From positions 434,001 through 498,000 of the forward strand of contig NZ_AP026695.1 in assembly GCF_025998175.1 (NCBI RefSeq): a DNA stretch of 64,000 bases, read 5' to 3'. This document shows, piece after piece, positions 53,049-61,294 of the stretch. The DNA comes from Nitrosopumilus zosterae (GTDB lineage Archaea > Thermoproteota > Nitrososphaeria > Nitrososphaerales > Nitrosopumilaceae). A program made the position numbers and the translations under genes. Positions within the stretch are counted from its first letter, which is position 1. Each line of letters starts with the position of its first letter. The notes beneath the pieces were generated by a model, which was given only the letters and a program-made list of their open reading frames with translations, had not been told where the DNA came from and made no database searches.

Positions 53049-54020
53049 TTATCCGATTCTTCCCTTGAGAATAATCTTCTCATCTGTTCCAGAAGGTGTA
53101 GACCTGTCGATGTATCTGATTTCATAGCTGTCCCCAATGTGGATAACTTTGCCATCTAACTCTCTTGGAATCTTGATCTTCACCTCAAATGTGCTTGTAT
53201 TGGGGCCTGTCTCAATCAAATAGCTGGAGTTTGCGTCAAATCTTGGATTTGCCAAAGTGGTTCTGATTCCTCCATCCCCTCTATATTCAAGAGAACTTAG
53301 TGGGATTTTGTCTTCATCTTTGGAATCCCTATTTGCATCAGGCTCGTAAATTCTTACGGTAAATTCATGGCCAATTCGCGAACCTCCTCCAGACGATTCT
53401 ACTTTGGCAAACGTCTTTGTTAAAGGAACTGACTTGACCAAAATCCTTTGTTCTCCTGAATAGTCTGATTCATCCAAGTATTTTATCAAGACAATATCGT
53501 CTTGACTCAGCGGTCTTCCATTTATTGTGTCTGGCAGTTCCAATCTGATGTAGAACTCACCGGTGTTCGGTCCTGTCTCAATCATGTTTTTTGGACCCTC
53601 TATTGGAATTCCGTTAATGGTAAATTCAAACAATCCCTGAATGGGAACAACCTCTATTCCACTATGTGCCGTATTCAGGTCCTGATCAGTGATGTAGAAA
53701 TTCACTATTGACATGCTTGATGCAGGGACTGTCTGCATCTCTTTTTCTGATGCCGTAACTGATTGGATGTCTTTTTGCAAATCTGAAAAATTTATCGGAA
53801 TCAATAACATTCCTGCTTTTTTCATTCTCTCTGCAGTATCTGGTTTTACACAGGCGGCATCTCCGTTTGTTCTGATTACTCGTTCTAATCCTGCTTTACA
53901 CATCACGTCTGCAGCTGAAACTCCTCGCTCCATCTGTTTTCTAGGAGATTCCACGTCTCCGTATGATGGTTGAATCATAAGAAACACACTGCAAATAATT
54001 GCTGCATAAACCAAATTCAT
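53049..54020 (-). CDS. Exported protein with CV motif and two S-layer-like Ig repeats
   Basis: A protein of 323 residues from the ATG at 54020; the frame extends to 54179 but those residues look spurious. A TTATTTATG box about 27 bases upstream supports the leaderless start. A signal peptide (YAAIICSVFLMIQPSYG) is followed by DVMCKAGLERVIRTNGDAAC with TAERMKKAG, the block motif. Two domains repeat the surface-layer-like pattern IETGPNTGEFYIRLELP and IETGPNTSTFEVKIKIP, each ending in a YLD/YID strand. It probably attaches to the S-layer. It is divergent from the PEFG gene. Confidence 0.75.
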   Translation of the reverse strand: MNLVYAAIICSVFLMIQPSYGDVESPRKQMERGVSAADVMCKAGLERVIRTNGDAACVKPDTAERMKKAGMLLIPINFSDLQKDIQSVTASEKEMQTVPASSMSIVNFYITDQDLNTAHSGIEVVPIQGLFEFTINGIPIEGPKNMIETGPNTGEFYIRLELPDTINGRPLSQDDIVLIKYLDESDYSGEQRILVKSVPLTKTFAKVESSGGGSRIGHEFTVRIYEPDANRDSKDEDKIPLSSLEYRGDGGIRTTLANPRFDANSSYLIETGPNTSTFEVKIKIPRELDGKVIHIGDSYEIRYIDRSTPSGTDEKIILKGRIG

Positions 54021-54135
54021 TAATATTTTTTGAATTTCTTTACATAAATAATTTGATAACAAGTTGTACTCTTCCGAAAACCACATCTGAGAATTTGCCG
54101 TTTTGTTATATCTGGTAAAATCTATTGATCTTTGA

Positions 54136-54708
54136 ATGATCCGTCTTGCATTCCTGCTTCTTTTGATTGTTCCTACCAACTATGCATTTGCAGAACACAT
54201 CTTCAACCCTGAGGCATATGCCCAATATCTTGATATCTCTCAGTTGGAATCTGAAAAAATTACATTTGATTTTGATGGAAAATCCTATGACATTTACTAT
54301 GGCTTTCACGGAAGTCTTGATGCCATGGGATCCGATGATCCCCTTCCAACATTGCATTCTATGAACATCAACGAGGAAAGAAAATCAATTGAAATTATCA
54401 TGGAAGACGTCCCTGAAAAAACAGATTTTTGGATAAGAACGCCTCAAGACGTTCTTTACGCGGAAGGTGAAAAATTTACAGTTCTGGTTGATGGCGTCGA
54501 TACTGGATATGACTTGATGAAATTTCCAAATGATTACGTGGTTGGATTTATCCTTTCAGAAAATACTACACATATTGAAGTCATTGGAACCAGAGTGATT
54601 CCTGAATTTGGAGGATTGGCAATCTTGATTCTTGCAATATCCGTAACGGGAATAATTTACGTTATACGAAAGAATCCCGTTCTTAATGGTTGGACTAGAA
54701 TCAATTAA
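54136..54708 (+). CDS. PEFG-CTERM surface protein with beta-domain
   Basis: A 190-residue protein with a signal peptide (LAFLLLLIVPTNYAFAE). The beta-domain from about residue 42 to 150 (FDFDGKSYDIYYGF to IEVIGTRV) is shared with three other proteins here. The C-terminus VIPEFGGLAILILAISVTG is a PEFG-CTERM sorting signal: PEFG, a hydrophobic helix and a basic end (VIRKN). It should be processed by a thaumarchaeal archaeosortase. A GTTATATC box about 27 bases before the ATG indicates a leaderless gene. Confidence 0.88.
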   Translation: MIRLAFLLLLIVPTNYAFAEHIFNPEAYAQYLDISQLESEKITFDFDGKSYDIYYGFHGSLDAMGSDDPLPTLHSMNINEERKSIEIIMEDVPEKTDFWIRTPQDVLYAEGEKFTVLVDGVDTGYDLMKFPNDYVVGFILSENTTHIEVIGTRVIPEFGGLAILILAISVTGIIYVIRKNPVLNGWTRIN

Positions 54709-54777
54709 GTGATCATCGATTTCAAACTAATCTATATCCTTAAGTTAAAGATCCTTATGATGTGTATCCGTAGTTAA

Positions 54778-54981
54778 TTGAAAAACAAGTTCTTTACAAA
54801 AAGAACGATTCTGTTATTATTGACAGGTGTCGGTCTTGTGTTATTTTGGAGAGGAATTTGGGAAGTTTCTGCGGAGTATTTTTCTGAATATGTTAGTCTG
54901 ATTGTTGGTTTGATAATTTTAATAGGCATAGCAATCTATCAAAAAAGACAAATTTTTCAGTTTTTTGGCAGTGGGAAATAA
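54778..54981 (+). CDS. Small membrane protein (two helices)
   Basis: A 67-residue frame with a TTG start, basic N-terminus (MKNKFFTKR) and two hydrophobic helices (TILLLLTGVGLVLFWRGIW and VSLIVGLIILIGIAIYQ). The end (KRQIFQFFGSGK) is basic. It lies between the PEFG gene and nadX on the same strand. Function unknown. Confidence 0.55.
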   Translation: MKNKFFTKRTILLLLTGVGLVLFWRGIWEVSAEYFSEYVSLIVGLIILIGIAIYQKRQIFQFFGSGK

Positions 54982-55029
54982 TACCTAAAATTTATTGATT
55001 AATTAAGTGACTCTTTCTAGTGTTATTAA

Positions 55030-55848
55030 TTGAAAAGAATAGGTCTGTTGGGTTGTGGTGCAATTGGAACTCAGATTGCTCTTGCAATTGACACAGGTAA
55101 AATTCCAGGCGTTCTGACTCACATTTATGATAACTCAAAATATGCTGCCACTGAACTTGCATCAAAATTAAACAACAAGCCCTTGATTGTTGAAAATTCG
55201 CATCTCTTGTCTTCAAACCCAATTGACATTATTGTGGAAGCTGCATCCCAGGACGCAGTAAAAGATGTTGCATTAAGCGTATTGCAAAACAAGCGTGATT
55301 TGATGATCATGAGTGTTGGTGCGTTATTGGATGAATCAATTTATGATGTTTTATCAGATGCGTGCAATCATTTTAAAAAAACCATCTATCTTCCATCTGG
55401 CGCAATTGCAGGATTGGATGGCTTAAAATCAGTCAAAGATGAATTAGAGTCCGTATCCATCACAACAACCAAACATCCACGTTCCCTAAAAGGTGCAAAG
55501 TTTTTTGAAACTTCGGACATCAATTTAGACGCAATTGACTCATCAACAATAATTTTTGAAGGAACTGCCAAAGAAGCTGTGTCTATGTTTCCTGCAAACA
55601 TCAATGTCGCTGCTCTTTTATCCTTGTGTGGAATAGGAAGTGAAAAAACAATTGTAAAAATAATTGCAGACCCTAATACTGACAAAAACACACATCACAT
55701 TGAAGCTAAAGGAAAATTTGGAAAAATGACCTTTACAATTGAAAATTTCCCTGATCCTAATAATCCAAAAACCAGCAGGTTGGCAATTTTGTCTGCAATT
55801 GAAACTCTGAGAAAATACTGCTCTGATGATATTCAGATTGGCACCTAA
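55030..55848 (+). CDS. nadX: L-aspartate dehydrogenase (NadX)
   Basis: A 272-residue NAD(P)-dependent enzyme that makes iminoaspartate, the first step of de novo NAD synthesis where L-aspartate oxidase is absent. Rossmann GLLGCGAIGTQIALAI is N-terminal (TTG start). SVGALLDE and PSGAIAGLDGLKS are conserved in NadX. NINVAALLSLCGIG is the family NVA block (NVAATL-like), and GKFGKMTFTIENFPDPNNPK ends it. It is followed by nadA after a palindrome, which supports the pathway role. Confidence 0.92.
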   Translation: MKRIGLLGCGAIGTQIALAIDTGKIPGVLTHIYDNSKYAATELASKLNNKPLIVENSHLLSSNPIDIIVEAASQDAVKDVALSVLQNKRDLMIMSVGALLDESIYDVLSDACNHFKKTIYLPSGAIAGLDGLKSVKDELESVSITTTKHPRSLKGAKFFETSDINLDAIDSSTIIFEGTAKEAVSMFPANINVAALLSLCGIGSEKTIVKIIADPNTDKNTHHIEAKGKFGKMTFTIENFPDPNNPKTSRLAILSAIETLRKYCSDDIQIGT

Positions 55849-55870
55849 TGTGGCAATAATTGCCACATTA
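55846..55870. promoter_or_regulatory. 25-bp palindrome between nadX and nadA
   Basis: Arms TAATGTGGCAAT and ATTGCCACATTA are perfect 12-mers around a single central A. The first arm begins with the nadX stop codon. It lies about 70 bases before the nadA start and 38 bases before its TATA-like box. This could be an operator for a NAD-responsive regulator or a terminator hairpin. Confidence 0.75.
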
Positions 55871-55940
55871 GCTATATTTTCAGAGAATTATGGTCTACTT
55901 CCCATTCTTTAAATTCTCACAAACTCAAATTTCGTGGTCT

Positions 55941-56897
55941 ATGTTAGTCCAACAGTCATCCCAACTCAAAGATGAGATTTTGAGACTCAAGAAGGAAAAA
56001 AACGTGGTAATTTTGGCTCACAATTACCAAATTCCTGACGTACAGGATGTTGCAGACTTTGTTGGTGACTCTCTGGGCCTATCACGACAAGCAGCAAATG
56101 TGGATCAACAAACAATTCTGTTTTGTGGCGTAAATTTTATGGCCGAAACCGCGGCAATAATCAGTCCTGACAAAAAAGTACTGCTTCCTGATTTAGATGC
56201 TGGATGTTCCTTGTCTGATTCTATCACTGTTGATGAACTGCGTAACTGGAAAAACCAACATCCAAATGCTATTGCAGTAGGATATGTCAATACCACTGCA
56301 GAGATCAAAGCGGAGCTTGACTATTGCTGTACTTCTTCGAATGCCGTTAATGTGGTAAAGTCCATTCCTGAAGAAAAAGAGATTTTGTTTCTGCCTGACA
56401 TGTTTCTTGGATCTTATGTAGCAAAAATGACCGGGAGAAAAAATATGCATATTTGGGCAGGCGAATGCCATGTACATGCAGGTATCAGGCCTGAAGATGT
56501 ATCTGAAAAACTAGACTCTATGAAGGATGCCGAATTTATCATTCATCCAGAATGCAGTTGTACAACACCCATGATGTATGACGTTGCAGACGGAAGCTTT
56601 GATGACAAAAAAGTCTCAATTCTTTCAACCGAAGGGATGCTGAATCATGTAAACAAATCAAAATCAAAAAACTTTGTCGTTGCAACTGAAACTGGTATTT
56701 TGTATAGGATGAGACAGCAAAATCCTGGAAAAACATTCGTTCCTGCATCTGAGAAAGCTGAATGTCAATACATGAAGATGATTACTCTTGAAAAAGTACA
56801 TGATGCACTAGTTAATGAAAAAAATATCGTCACTGTTCCAAAAGATATTGCAGATAAGGCTCGCTTAGCAATTAACAGAATGCTTGAAATCAGCTAA
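55941..56897 (+). CDS. nadA: Quinolinate synthase A
   Basis: A 318-residue [4Fe-4S] enzyme that condenses iminoaspartate with dihydroxyacetone phosphate. The start at 55941 is chosen: a CTTTAAATTC box lies about 27 bases upstream and the longer N-terminus (from 55890) looks nonhomologous. VVILAHNYQIPDVQDVADFV is the family start. Cluster cysteines are in DLDAGCSLSD, WAGECHVHAG and KAECQYMKM. HPECSCTTPMM is also conserved. It lies between nadX and a TPR gene, with nadC convergent, so NAD synthesis genes are clustered. Confidence 0.94.
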   Translation: MLVQQSSQLKDEILRLKKEKNVVILAHNYQIPDVQDVADFVGDSLGLSRQAANVDQQTILFCGVNFMAETAAIISPDKKVLLPDLDAGCSLSDSITVDELRNWKNQHPNAIAVGYVNTTAEIKAELDYCCTSSNAVNVVKSIPEEKEILFLPDMFLGSYVAKMTGRKNMHIWAGECHVHAGIRPEDVSEKLDSMKDAEFIIHPECSCTTPMMYDVADGSFDDKKVSILSTEGMLNHVNKSKSKNFVVATETGILYRMRQQNPGKTFVPASEKAECQYMKMITLEKVHDALVNEKNIVTVPKDIADKARLAINRMLEIS

Positions 56898-56902
56898 ACT
56901 AT

Positions 56903-57298
56903 GTGATAATTTTGGTTGGATTGTTCACCCCAAAAGATCCTCAAAAGAAAAAAAATATTGAAAAACTAAAAGAGATCAAAAAATTAGTTAAAGAAAAAAA
57001 ATATGTCGCTGCATTAAAATCCGGCACAGAATATCTGCACAAAGTTCCACATCATCATGATCTTTTGTTTACTTTGGGTGGCATTTACTATTTGCAAAAA
57101 AAGTACAAGACTGCAATAACTTATTTTGAGCGAGCACTTGAAATCGGCTCTTATGATATTGAAGTTTTATTATTAAAAGCATATTCTCACCAAAAATTGG
57201 GCGAAAACAAAAGATCTATTCAATGCTGTGAAAAAATTCAAGAAATTAACCCTAAAAACAAAGCAGTTATTGCATTATTGGAAGAACTGAATCATTAA
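56903..57298 (+). CDS. Tetratricopeptide-repeat (TPR) protein
   Basis: A 131-residue helical repeat protein, GTG start at 56903 (in-frame TTG codons a little downstream are alternatives). KYVAALKSGTEYLHKVPHHH is a partial repeat, followed by LLFTLGGIYYLQKKYKTAIT and LKAYSHQKLGENKRSIQCCE. It probably binds other proteins. It lies five bases after nadA on the same strand and its stop overlaps that of nadC. Confidence 0.8.
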   Translation: MIILVGLFTPKDPQKKKNIEKLKEIKKLVKEKKYVAALKSGTEYLHKVPHHHDLLFTLGGIYYLQKKYKTAITYFERALEIGSYDIEVLLLKAYSHQKLGENKRSIQCCEKIQEINPKNKAVIALLEELNH

Positions 57299-58113
57299 AT
57301 TTCTAAACTCACATCAATTCCTTTAACCGAATTAGTGATGCTTCCAACAGATATGATGTCCACCCCTGTTTTTCCATACTTTGCAATGTTTTTGGAATTG
57401 ATTCCGCCTGATGCCTCCAGCATTACTTTGTTTCGCAGTTTTTGATTTTTTAGCTCTTGAACTGTCTTCTTGATTTGTACTGGTGAGAAATTATCTAACA
57501 TGATTATTGCTGCTCCCTCTTTTGCTGCAAGAATCGCATCAAAAGTATTTTCAACCTCGACCTCAAATTTCTTGTATTTTTTCTTTGTTTTTTTAATTAA
57601 TGATTCCAATGATCCCTCAATTGCAATGTGATTGTCTTTTATCATCACCATCTCATCTAGTCTGAGTCTGTGTTTTTTGCCTCCTCCAATCTCTACTGCT
57701 TCTTTATCAAAATATCTAAGTCCTGGGGCTGTCTTTCTTGTTGCATACAATTTTACATTTTTTGGAATCTTCTTTACAAGATCATTTGTTTGAGTTGCAA
57801 TTCCACTCATCCTTGTAATGAGATTTAACACCGTTCTTTCACACGCTAGAATTTTGCCCGCATCTCCTGAAATGATCATTATTGCTTGATTGGGCTTGAT
57901 TTTTGAGCCGTCTTTTCTCAGAATTTTTGCATTACATCCCTTTAATCTGAAAATCTCTTTCGCATGCGATGCGCCCCCTATCACGGCATTCTCCCTTGAA
58001 ATTATTTTGGCTGTGATCTTTTTCTTTGATAAAAGAGAGCTTGTGATGTCTCCTGTGCCAATGTCTTCTGCAAGAAACTGTGACAATTGTTTTTTAGAAT
58101 TAAATGACAACAT
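57295..58113 (-). CDS. nadC: Nicotinate-nucleotide pyrophosphorylase (quinolinate phosphoribosyltransferase)
   Basis: A 272-residue enzyme that makes nicotinate mononucleotide from quinolinate and PRPP. LAEDIGTGDITSSLLSKKKI is the family start. TRKTAPGLRYFDKEAVEIGG and HRLRLDEMVMIKDNH form the core active site, and VEVENTFDAILAAKEGA and LEASGGINSKNIAKYGKTGV the barrel end. The gene is convergent with the nadA unit. Its promoter contains a CACATTA half-site also found in the nadX-nadA palindrome, which suggests shared control. Confidence 0.94.
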   Translation of the reverse strand: MLSFNSKKQLSQFLAEDIGTGDITSSLLSKKKITAKIISRENAVIGGASHAKEIFRLKGCNAKILRKDGSKIKPNQAIMIISGDAGKILACERTVLNLITRMSGIATQTNDLVKKIPKNVKLYATRKTAPGLRYFDKEAVEIGGGKKHRLRLDEMVMIKDNHIAIEGSLESLIKKTKKKYKKFEVEVENTFDAILAAKEGAAIIMLDNFSPVQIKKTVQELKNQKLRNKVMLEASGGINSKNIAKYGKTGVDIISVGSITNSVKGIDVSLEI

Positions 58114-58156
58114 TACTGTTAAAACGCTAATGTGATTTTAAAGATTTAGAAATTTT

Positions 58157-58345
58157 TTATGTTACTTTGATTGCATACTTGCCCTTTTGGGTGATGCCTA
58201 GAGTTTTTGAAATCTCTGAATTAGTTGGATCAACTACCAGCACTATTCCACTCCAATCCGGAGTCAAATCTGATGATTTACAACCAGGACAGACTTTGCC
58301 TGTGGTAACAAACTTGCATTTTCTGCATGCCATCTCTCGTGCCAT
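58157..58345 (-). CDS. spt4: Transcription elongation factor Spt4 (RpoE2)
   Basis: A 62-residue zinc-binding elongation factor that pairs with NusG/Spt5 on RNA polymerase. MAREMACRKCKFVTTGKVCP plus GCKSSDL gives the four zinc cysteines. SGIVLVVDPTNSEISKTLGI is the typical Spt4 strand pair. Stop-to-start spacing with the Rpo7 gene is one base, as in many archaea. Confidence 0.95.
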   Translation of the reverse strand: MAREMACRKCKFVTTGKVCPGCKSSDLTPDWSGIVLVVDPTNSEISKTLGITQKGKYAIKVT

Positions 58346-58346
58346 T

Positions 58347-58943
58347 TTAACTTGCCTCTACTTCAGCTTCTTTTGCTGGTTTGTCAGAACCGCCACCAGC
58401 TTTCTTTATCTCTTCTGCAATCCAATCATCTGCACCGAGGAATGGCTGTCTGCAAGTAATTCCAATCTTGCCCATTGCGGCAGCTTTGCCTAATGATACT
58501 GCAGTAATTCTTGCACGCAGTGTAGAGCCAACTTTTAGTGTTCTTCCACTTTGATTAGCTAAAATCATTCCAGATTTTACATCACTCTTTAGGTAATCAT
58601 CCATAACTTGTGATAAATGAAGCAATGCATCAGTTGGACCGATTCTTACAAATGCTCCAAAGTCTGTAATGTCTACAATTTCTCCCTGAACAATCTCTTG
58701 TAATTTTGGATAAAACGTCAATGCCTCAAATTGAACTTTATGGAATGTTCCGCCGTCACCTGCAATCATTTTTCCCATTTCATCAACTTTGGCATCTAAA
58801 ATCATGATGATGTACCCTAAATCTGCATTAATCATACTCTCGTACTTTTCTTTGAGTATGTTCACTGCTGCCTTTTTGAGTGTGGTTCCAAACAAGCTAG
58901 GTGGAATCCTAACAACATCAACTAGGGTGGATATAGAAAACAA
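58347..58943 (-). CDS. rpo7: DNA-directed RNA polymerase subunit E-prime (Rpo7)
   Basis: A 198-residue polymerase stalk subunit. The TTG start at 58943 gives MFSISTLVDVVRIPPSLFG, the expected N-terminus. A TTCATAAATTG box about 27 bases upstream supports it, while the longer frame (58967) would place its start within that box. LKEKYESMINADLGYIIMIL is the RNP-like tip. The S1 domain is EIVDITDFGAFVRIGPTDALLHL. The C-terminus is extended beyond the usual about 180 with an acidic/Ala tail (KPAKEAEVEAS). Confidence 0.93.
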   Translation of the reverse strand: MFSISTLVDVVRIPPSLFGTTLKKAAVNILKEKYESMINADLGYIIMILDAKVDEMGKMIAGDGGTFHKVQFEALTFYPKLQEIVQGEIVDITDFGAFVRIGPTDALLHLSQVMDDYLKSDVKSGMILANQSGRTLKVGSTLRARITAVSLGKAAAMGKIGITCRQPFLGADDWIAEEIKKAGGGSDKPAKEAEVEAS

Positions 58944-59070
58944 CTGTGTATTTTGCTTGAATTTCAATTTATGAATGTTTAGGTATTTTAGGCTTGAATT
59001 TCCAAAGATTTTGCTAATTTTTCAAATAAATGACAATTTTTTTGTAATCTAACTTATAGATGCAAGCTGT

Positions 59071-59095
59071 AGTTCACGTTTAAATAAAGTGAACT
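59071..59095. promoter_or_regulatory. Dyad across the TATA box of the Mrp-family ATPase gene
   Basis: AGTTCAC (59071-59077) and GTGAACT (59089-59095) flank the TTTAAATA box (59079-59086), which is about 27 bases before the ATG. A repressor bound here would block TBP. Confidence 0.5.
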
Positions 59096-59109
59096 GACTT
59101 TTTGACACA

Positions 59110-60222
59110 ATGGTGGGGATAGATCAAGTTCTTGAAAAACTTAGCACTGTCATTGATCCTGATTTGAAAAAAGACATTGTATCAATGGGAATGATTAAAG
59201 ATCTGGAACTAAATGACGGTGATTTGAAATTTACTTTAGAATTAACAACTCCTGCATGTCCATTCAATGTCGAAATTGAGGATGATGTAAGAAAGGTAAT
59301 TGGCGAAATAACTGATTTGAAAAATTTTGATTTGAAGGTAACGGCCAAAGTAATGGAAGGTCGTTCACTTGATGCTGATACTGGAATGGCAACTGTCAAA
59401 AATATCATTGGCGTTGCAAGTGGAAAGGGTGGAGTTGGAAAATCAACTGTTTCTCTGAATTTAGCATTAGCTTTATCCGAATCAGGAGCTAAAGTTGGAT
59501 TGCTAGATGCTGATATCTATGGTCCTAGCATTCCGTTGATGTTGGGAATGAAGGATGGATTCATGGAAGTAGAAGACAACAAACTCCAACCTGCAGACTC
59601 TAATGGATTGAAAGTTGTTTCTTTTGGTTTCTTTGCGGACCAGTCCAACCAAGCAGCAATCTATCGTGGTCCAATCATTTCTGGAATCCTGAAACAATTT
59701 TTGGTTGATACTAATTGGTCTGATTTAGATTATCTTATTGTAGATCTCCCACCAGGCACTGGTGACATTCCCCTAACTCTTGCACAAACAATTCCTATTA
59801 CTGGAATTCTTGTTGTTACTACTCCACAAGATGTTGCAAGCAACGTTGCAGTCAAAGCCGTATCCATGTTTGAAAAACTAAACGTTCCAATCATCGGCGT
59901 AGTTGAAAACATGAGTTACTTTGTCTGTCCAAATTGCAATGACAAACATTACATCTTTGGTGAAGGCGGTGCAAAGAAAATTAGCGAACAATTCAACATG
60001 CCTTTCCTTGGTGAGATTCCATTAAACTCTGGAATCATGGCAGGTTCTGATTTGGGAAAACCAATTATGATTACAAGTCCTGATTCTCCAAGTGCACTGG
60101 CTTTTAGAAAGAGCGCAAAAAATATTGCAGCACAATGCAGTATTCTTGCAGCAAAGTTACAAGATGAGATGGCCTCTGAAAGTTCCAGTGAAGAGTCATC
60201 TCCTGAGGCAAGTACTGTCTAG
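59110..60222 (+). CDS. Mrp/ApbC/NBP35-type iron-sulfur cluster carrier with MIP18 domain
   Basis: A 370-residue P-loop scaffold for iron-sulfur assembly. Residues about 1-85 are a MIP18/DUF59 domain (DPDLKKDIVSMGMIKDLELN, TTPACPFN). The ATPase has the deviant Walker A SGKGGVGKSTVSLNLALAL, and DADIYGPSIPLMLG. The paired C-x-x-C is VCPNCN at about residue 275. A Ser/Glu-rich tail ends it. The dephospho-CoA kinase gene follows after 11 bases. Cluster transfer partners are not evident. Confidence 0.93.
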   Translation: MVGIDQVLEKLSTVIDPDLKKDIVSMGMIKDLELNDGDLKFTLELTTPACPFNVEIEDDVRKVIGEITDLKNFDLKVTAKVMEGRSLDADTGMATVKNIIGVASGKGGVGKSTVSLNLALALSESGAKVGLLDADIYGPSIPLMLGMKDGFMEVEDNKLQPADSNGLKVVSFGFFADQSNQAAIYRGPIISGILKQFLVDTNWSDLDYLIVDLPPGTGDIPLTLAQTIPITGILVVTTPQDVASNVAVKAVSMFEKLNVPIIGVVENMSYFVCPNCNDKHYIFGEGGAKKISEQFNMPFLGEIPLNSGIMAGSDLGKPIMITSPDSPSALAFRKSAKNIAAQCSILAAKLQDEMASESSSEESSPEASTV

Positions 60223-60233
60223 TCACGATTAAT

Positions 60234-60728
60234 GTGAAATTACCTGAATCTCTAAGAGACCAATTGAAAGTTCCTTTAGGATTACTTTTACCTGAAAGCC
60301 AAGCTGACAAAACAAATATTCAAAAACATCTTACAGAGAATTCCTACATTATCACTGTTGGTGATAGAACAACTGAAAAAATGATTGAGTTTGGTCTGAT
60401 TCCTTCTCTGCAAATAATTGACAATTTGGAAAAGAGAGCAAAACGAAAACCTCCAAAGTTGGAATCTGCAATTGAATTGACAGTTGATAATCCTCCTGCA
60501 GAAATCACATCAAACAGTATGGATGTAATTAAGAAAGCCTTTGCAATGAAACCTCCGATACGATTAACTGTAAACGGTGAAGAAGATCTTCTGGTCTTGC
60601 CAGTCTGTATTTATGCTCCTGAAAATGCAACTGTTCTGTATGGTCAACCAAACGAAGGACTAGTTATAGTCACGATTACCCCAGAAATTAGAAATAAAGC
60701 ACAATCATTACTTGATTCAATGGAATAA
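60234..60728 (+). CDS. GTP-dependent dephospho-CoA kinase (DUF359)
   Basis: A 164-residue kinase that completes CoA synthesis in archaea using GTP. GTG start. The family blocks are VGDRTTEKMIEFGLIPSLQI (nucleotide-binding GD-x-T), and VNGEEDLLVLPV, the conserved GEEDLL. VLYGQPNEG is a C-terminal family motif. It is 11 bases from the Mrp gene. Confidence 0.9.
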   Translation: MKLPESLRDQLKVPLGLLLPESQADKTNIQKHLTENSYIITVGDRTTEKMIEFGLIPSLQIIDNLEKRAKRKPPKLESAIELTVDNPPAEITSNSMDVIKKAFAMKPPIRLTVNGEEDLLVLPVCIYAPENATVLYGQPNEGLVIVTITPEIRNKAQSLLDSME

Positions 60729-60730
60729 TT

Positions 60731-60790
60731 GGGGTATGATGAGACGGTGGCTGTATGATTGATGATTACTCTACTAAACCTTCTGACCCT
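60731..60790 (+). ncRNA. Candidate C/D box sRNA
   Basis: ATGATGA (box C, 60736-60742), TTGATGA (box C-prime, 60759-60765) and CTGA (box D, 60783-60786), with CTGT (60751-60754) as a weak D-prime. GGGG before box C and CCC after box D can form a terminal stem. The layout fits archaeal methylation-guide RNAs, though the last guide region (17 bases) is longer than usual. It lies in a gene-free gap. Confidence 0.5.
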
Positions 60791-60881
60791 ATTAATTCAT
60801 ATTTTTAAAGAATCAAAATACACCAAACTTCTCACAACAATTGACATTTCAAGATAAACGCATATTGTTGTAGAAAAAATT

Positions 60882-61259
60882 ATGAAACTTGATCCCGAAC
60901 TACGATTACAAATATTAGAAAAAGTTGGAATCTATTCAAACCGTTTCTCTATTCCAGAACCTAGAATTCTATTATCCACAAAAGAAGTTCTTGATGCACC
61001 AAAGGAAATGACTGAGGGCAGACGTACATCTGCATACAAGTATTATGGGGTATCTTATCTTCAGCATAATTTGGTATTCATAAATGTGAGAAAAATTCCT
61101 GATGAGAAAACTCTTGAAAACACTCTTGTCCATGAATTAATCCATATGAGATTTCCATATCTTGCTCATGGCAAGAGATTCAACAAATTAGTAAGACAAG
61201 GACTTGGAGGCAAAACATTTTTGCCTTATAGAAAAAGAAACAAGATCTCTGCTATTTGA
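60882..61259 (+). CDS. SprT-like zinc metallopeptidase
   Basis: A 125-residue metalloprotease-fold protein. HELIHMRFPYLAHGKRF contains the HExxH plus the third His. AYKYYGVSYLQHNLVFINVRKI precedes it, as in the SprT/WLM families. The C-terminal end (KLVRQGLGG) is short. The substrate is unknown; SprT relatives act on DNA-protein crosslinks, or the protein may have a regulatory role. It stands between the C/D candidate and hppA. Confidence 0.8.
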   Translation: MKLDPELRLQILEKVGIYSNRFSIPEPRILLSTKEVLDAPKEMTEGRRTSAYKYYGVSYLQHNLVFINVRKIPDEKTLENTLVHELIHMRFPYLAHGKRFNKLVRQGLGGKTFLPYRKRNKISAI

Positions 61260-61294
61260 TTTATATTTCCAGACTTTGGCAAGCTGAGTATAAC

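Noticed and set aside
55890-55940. Longer N-terminus for nadA from 55890
   Set aside because: The extra 17 residues are not NadA-like and a TATA-like box sits inside this stretch at the right distance for 55941.
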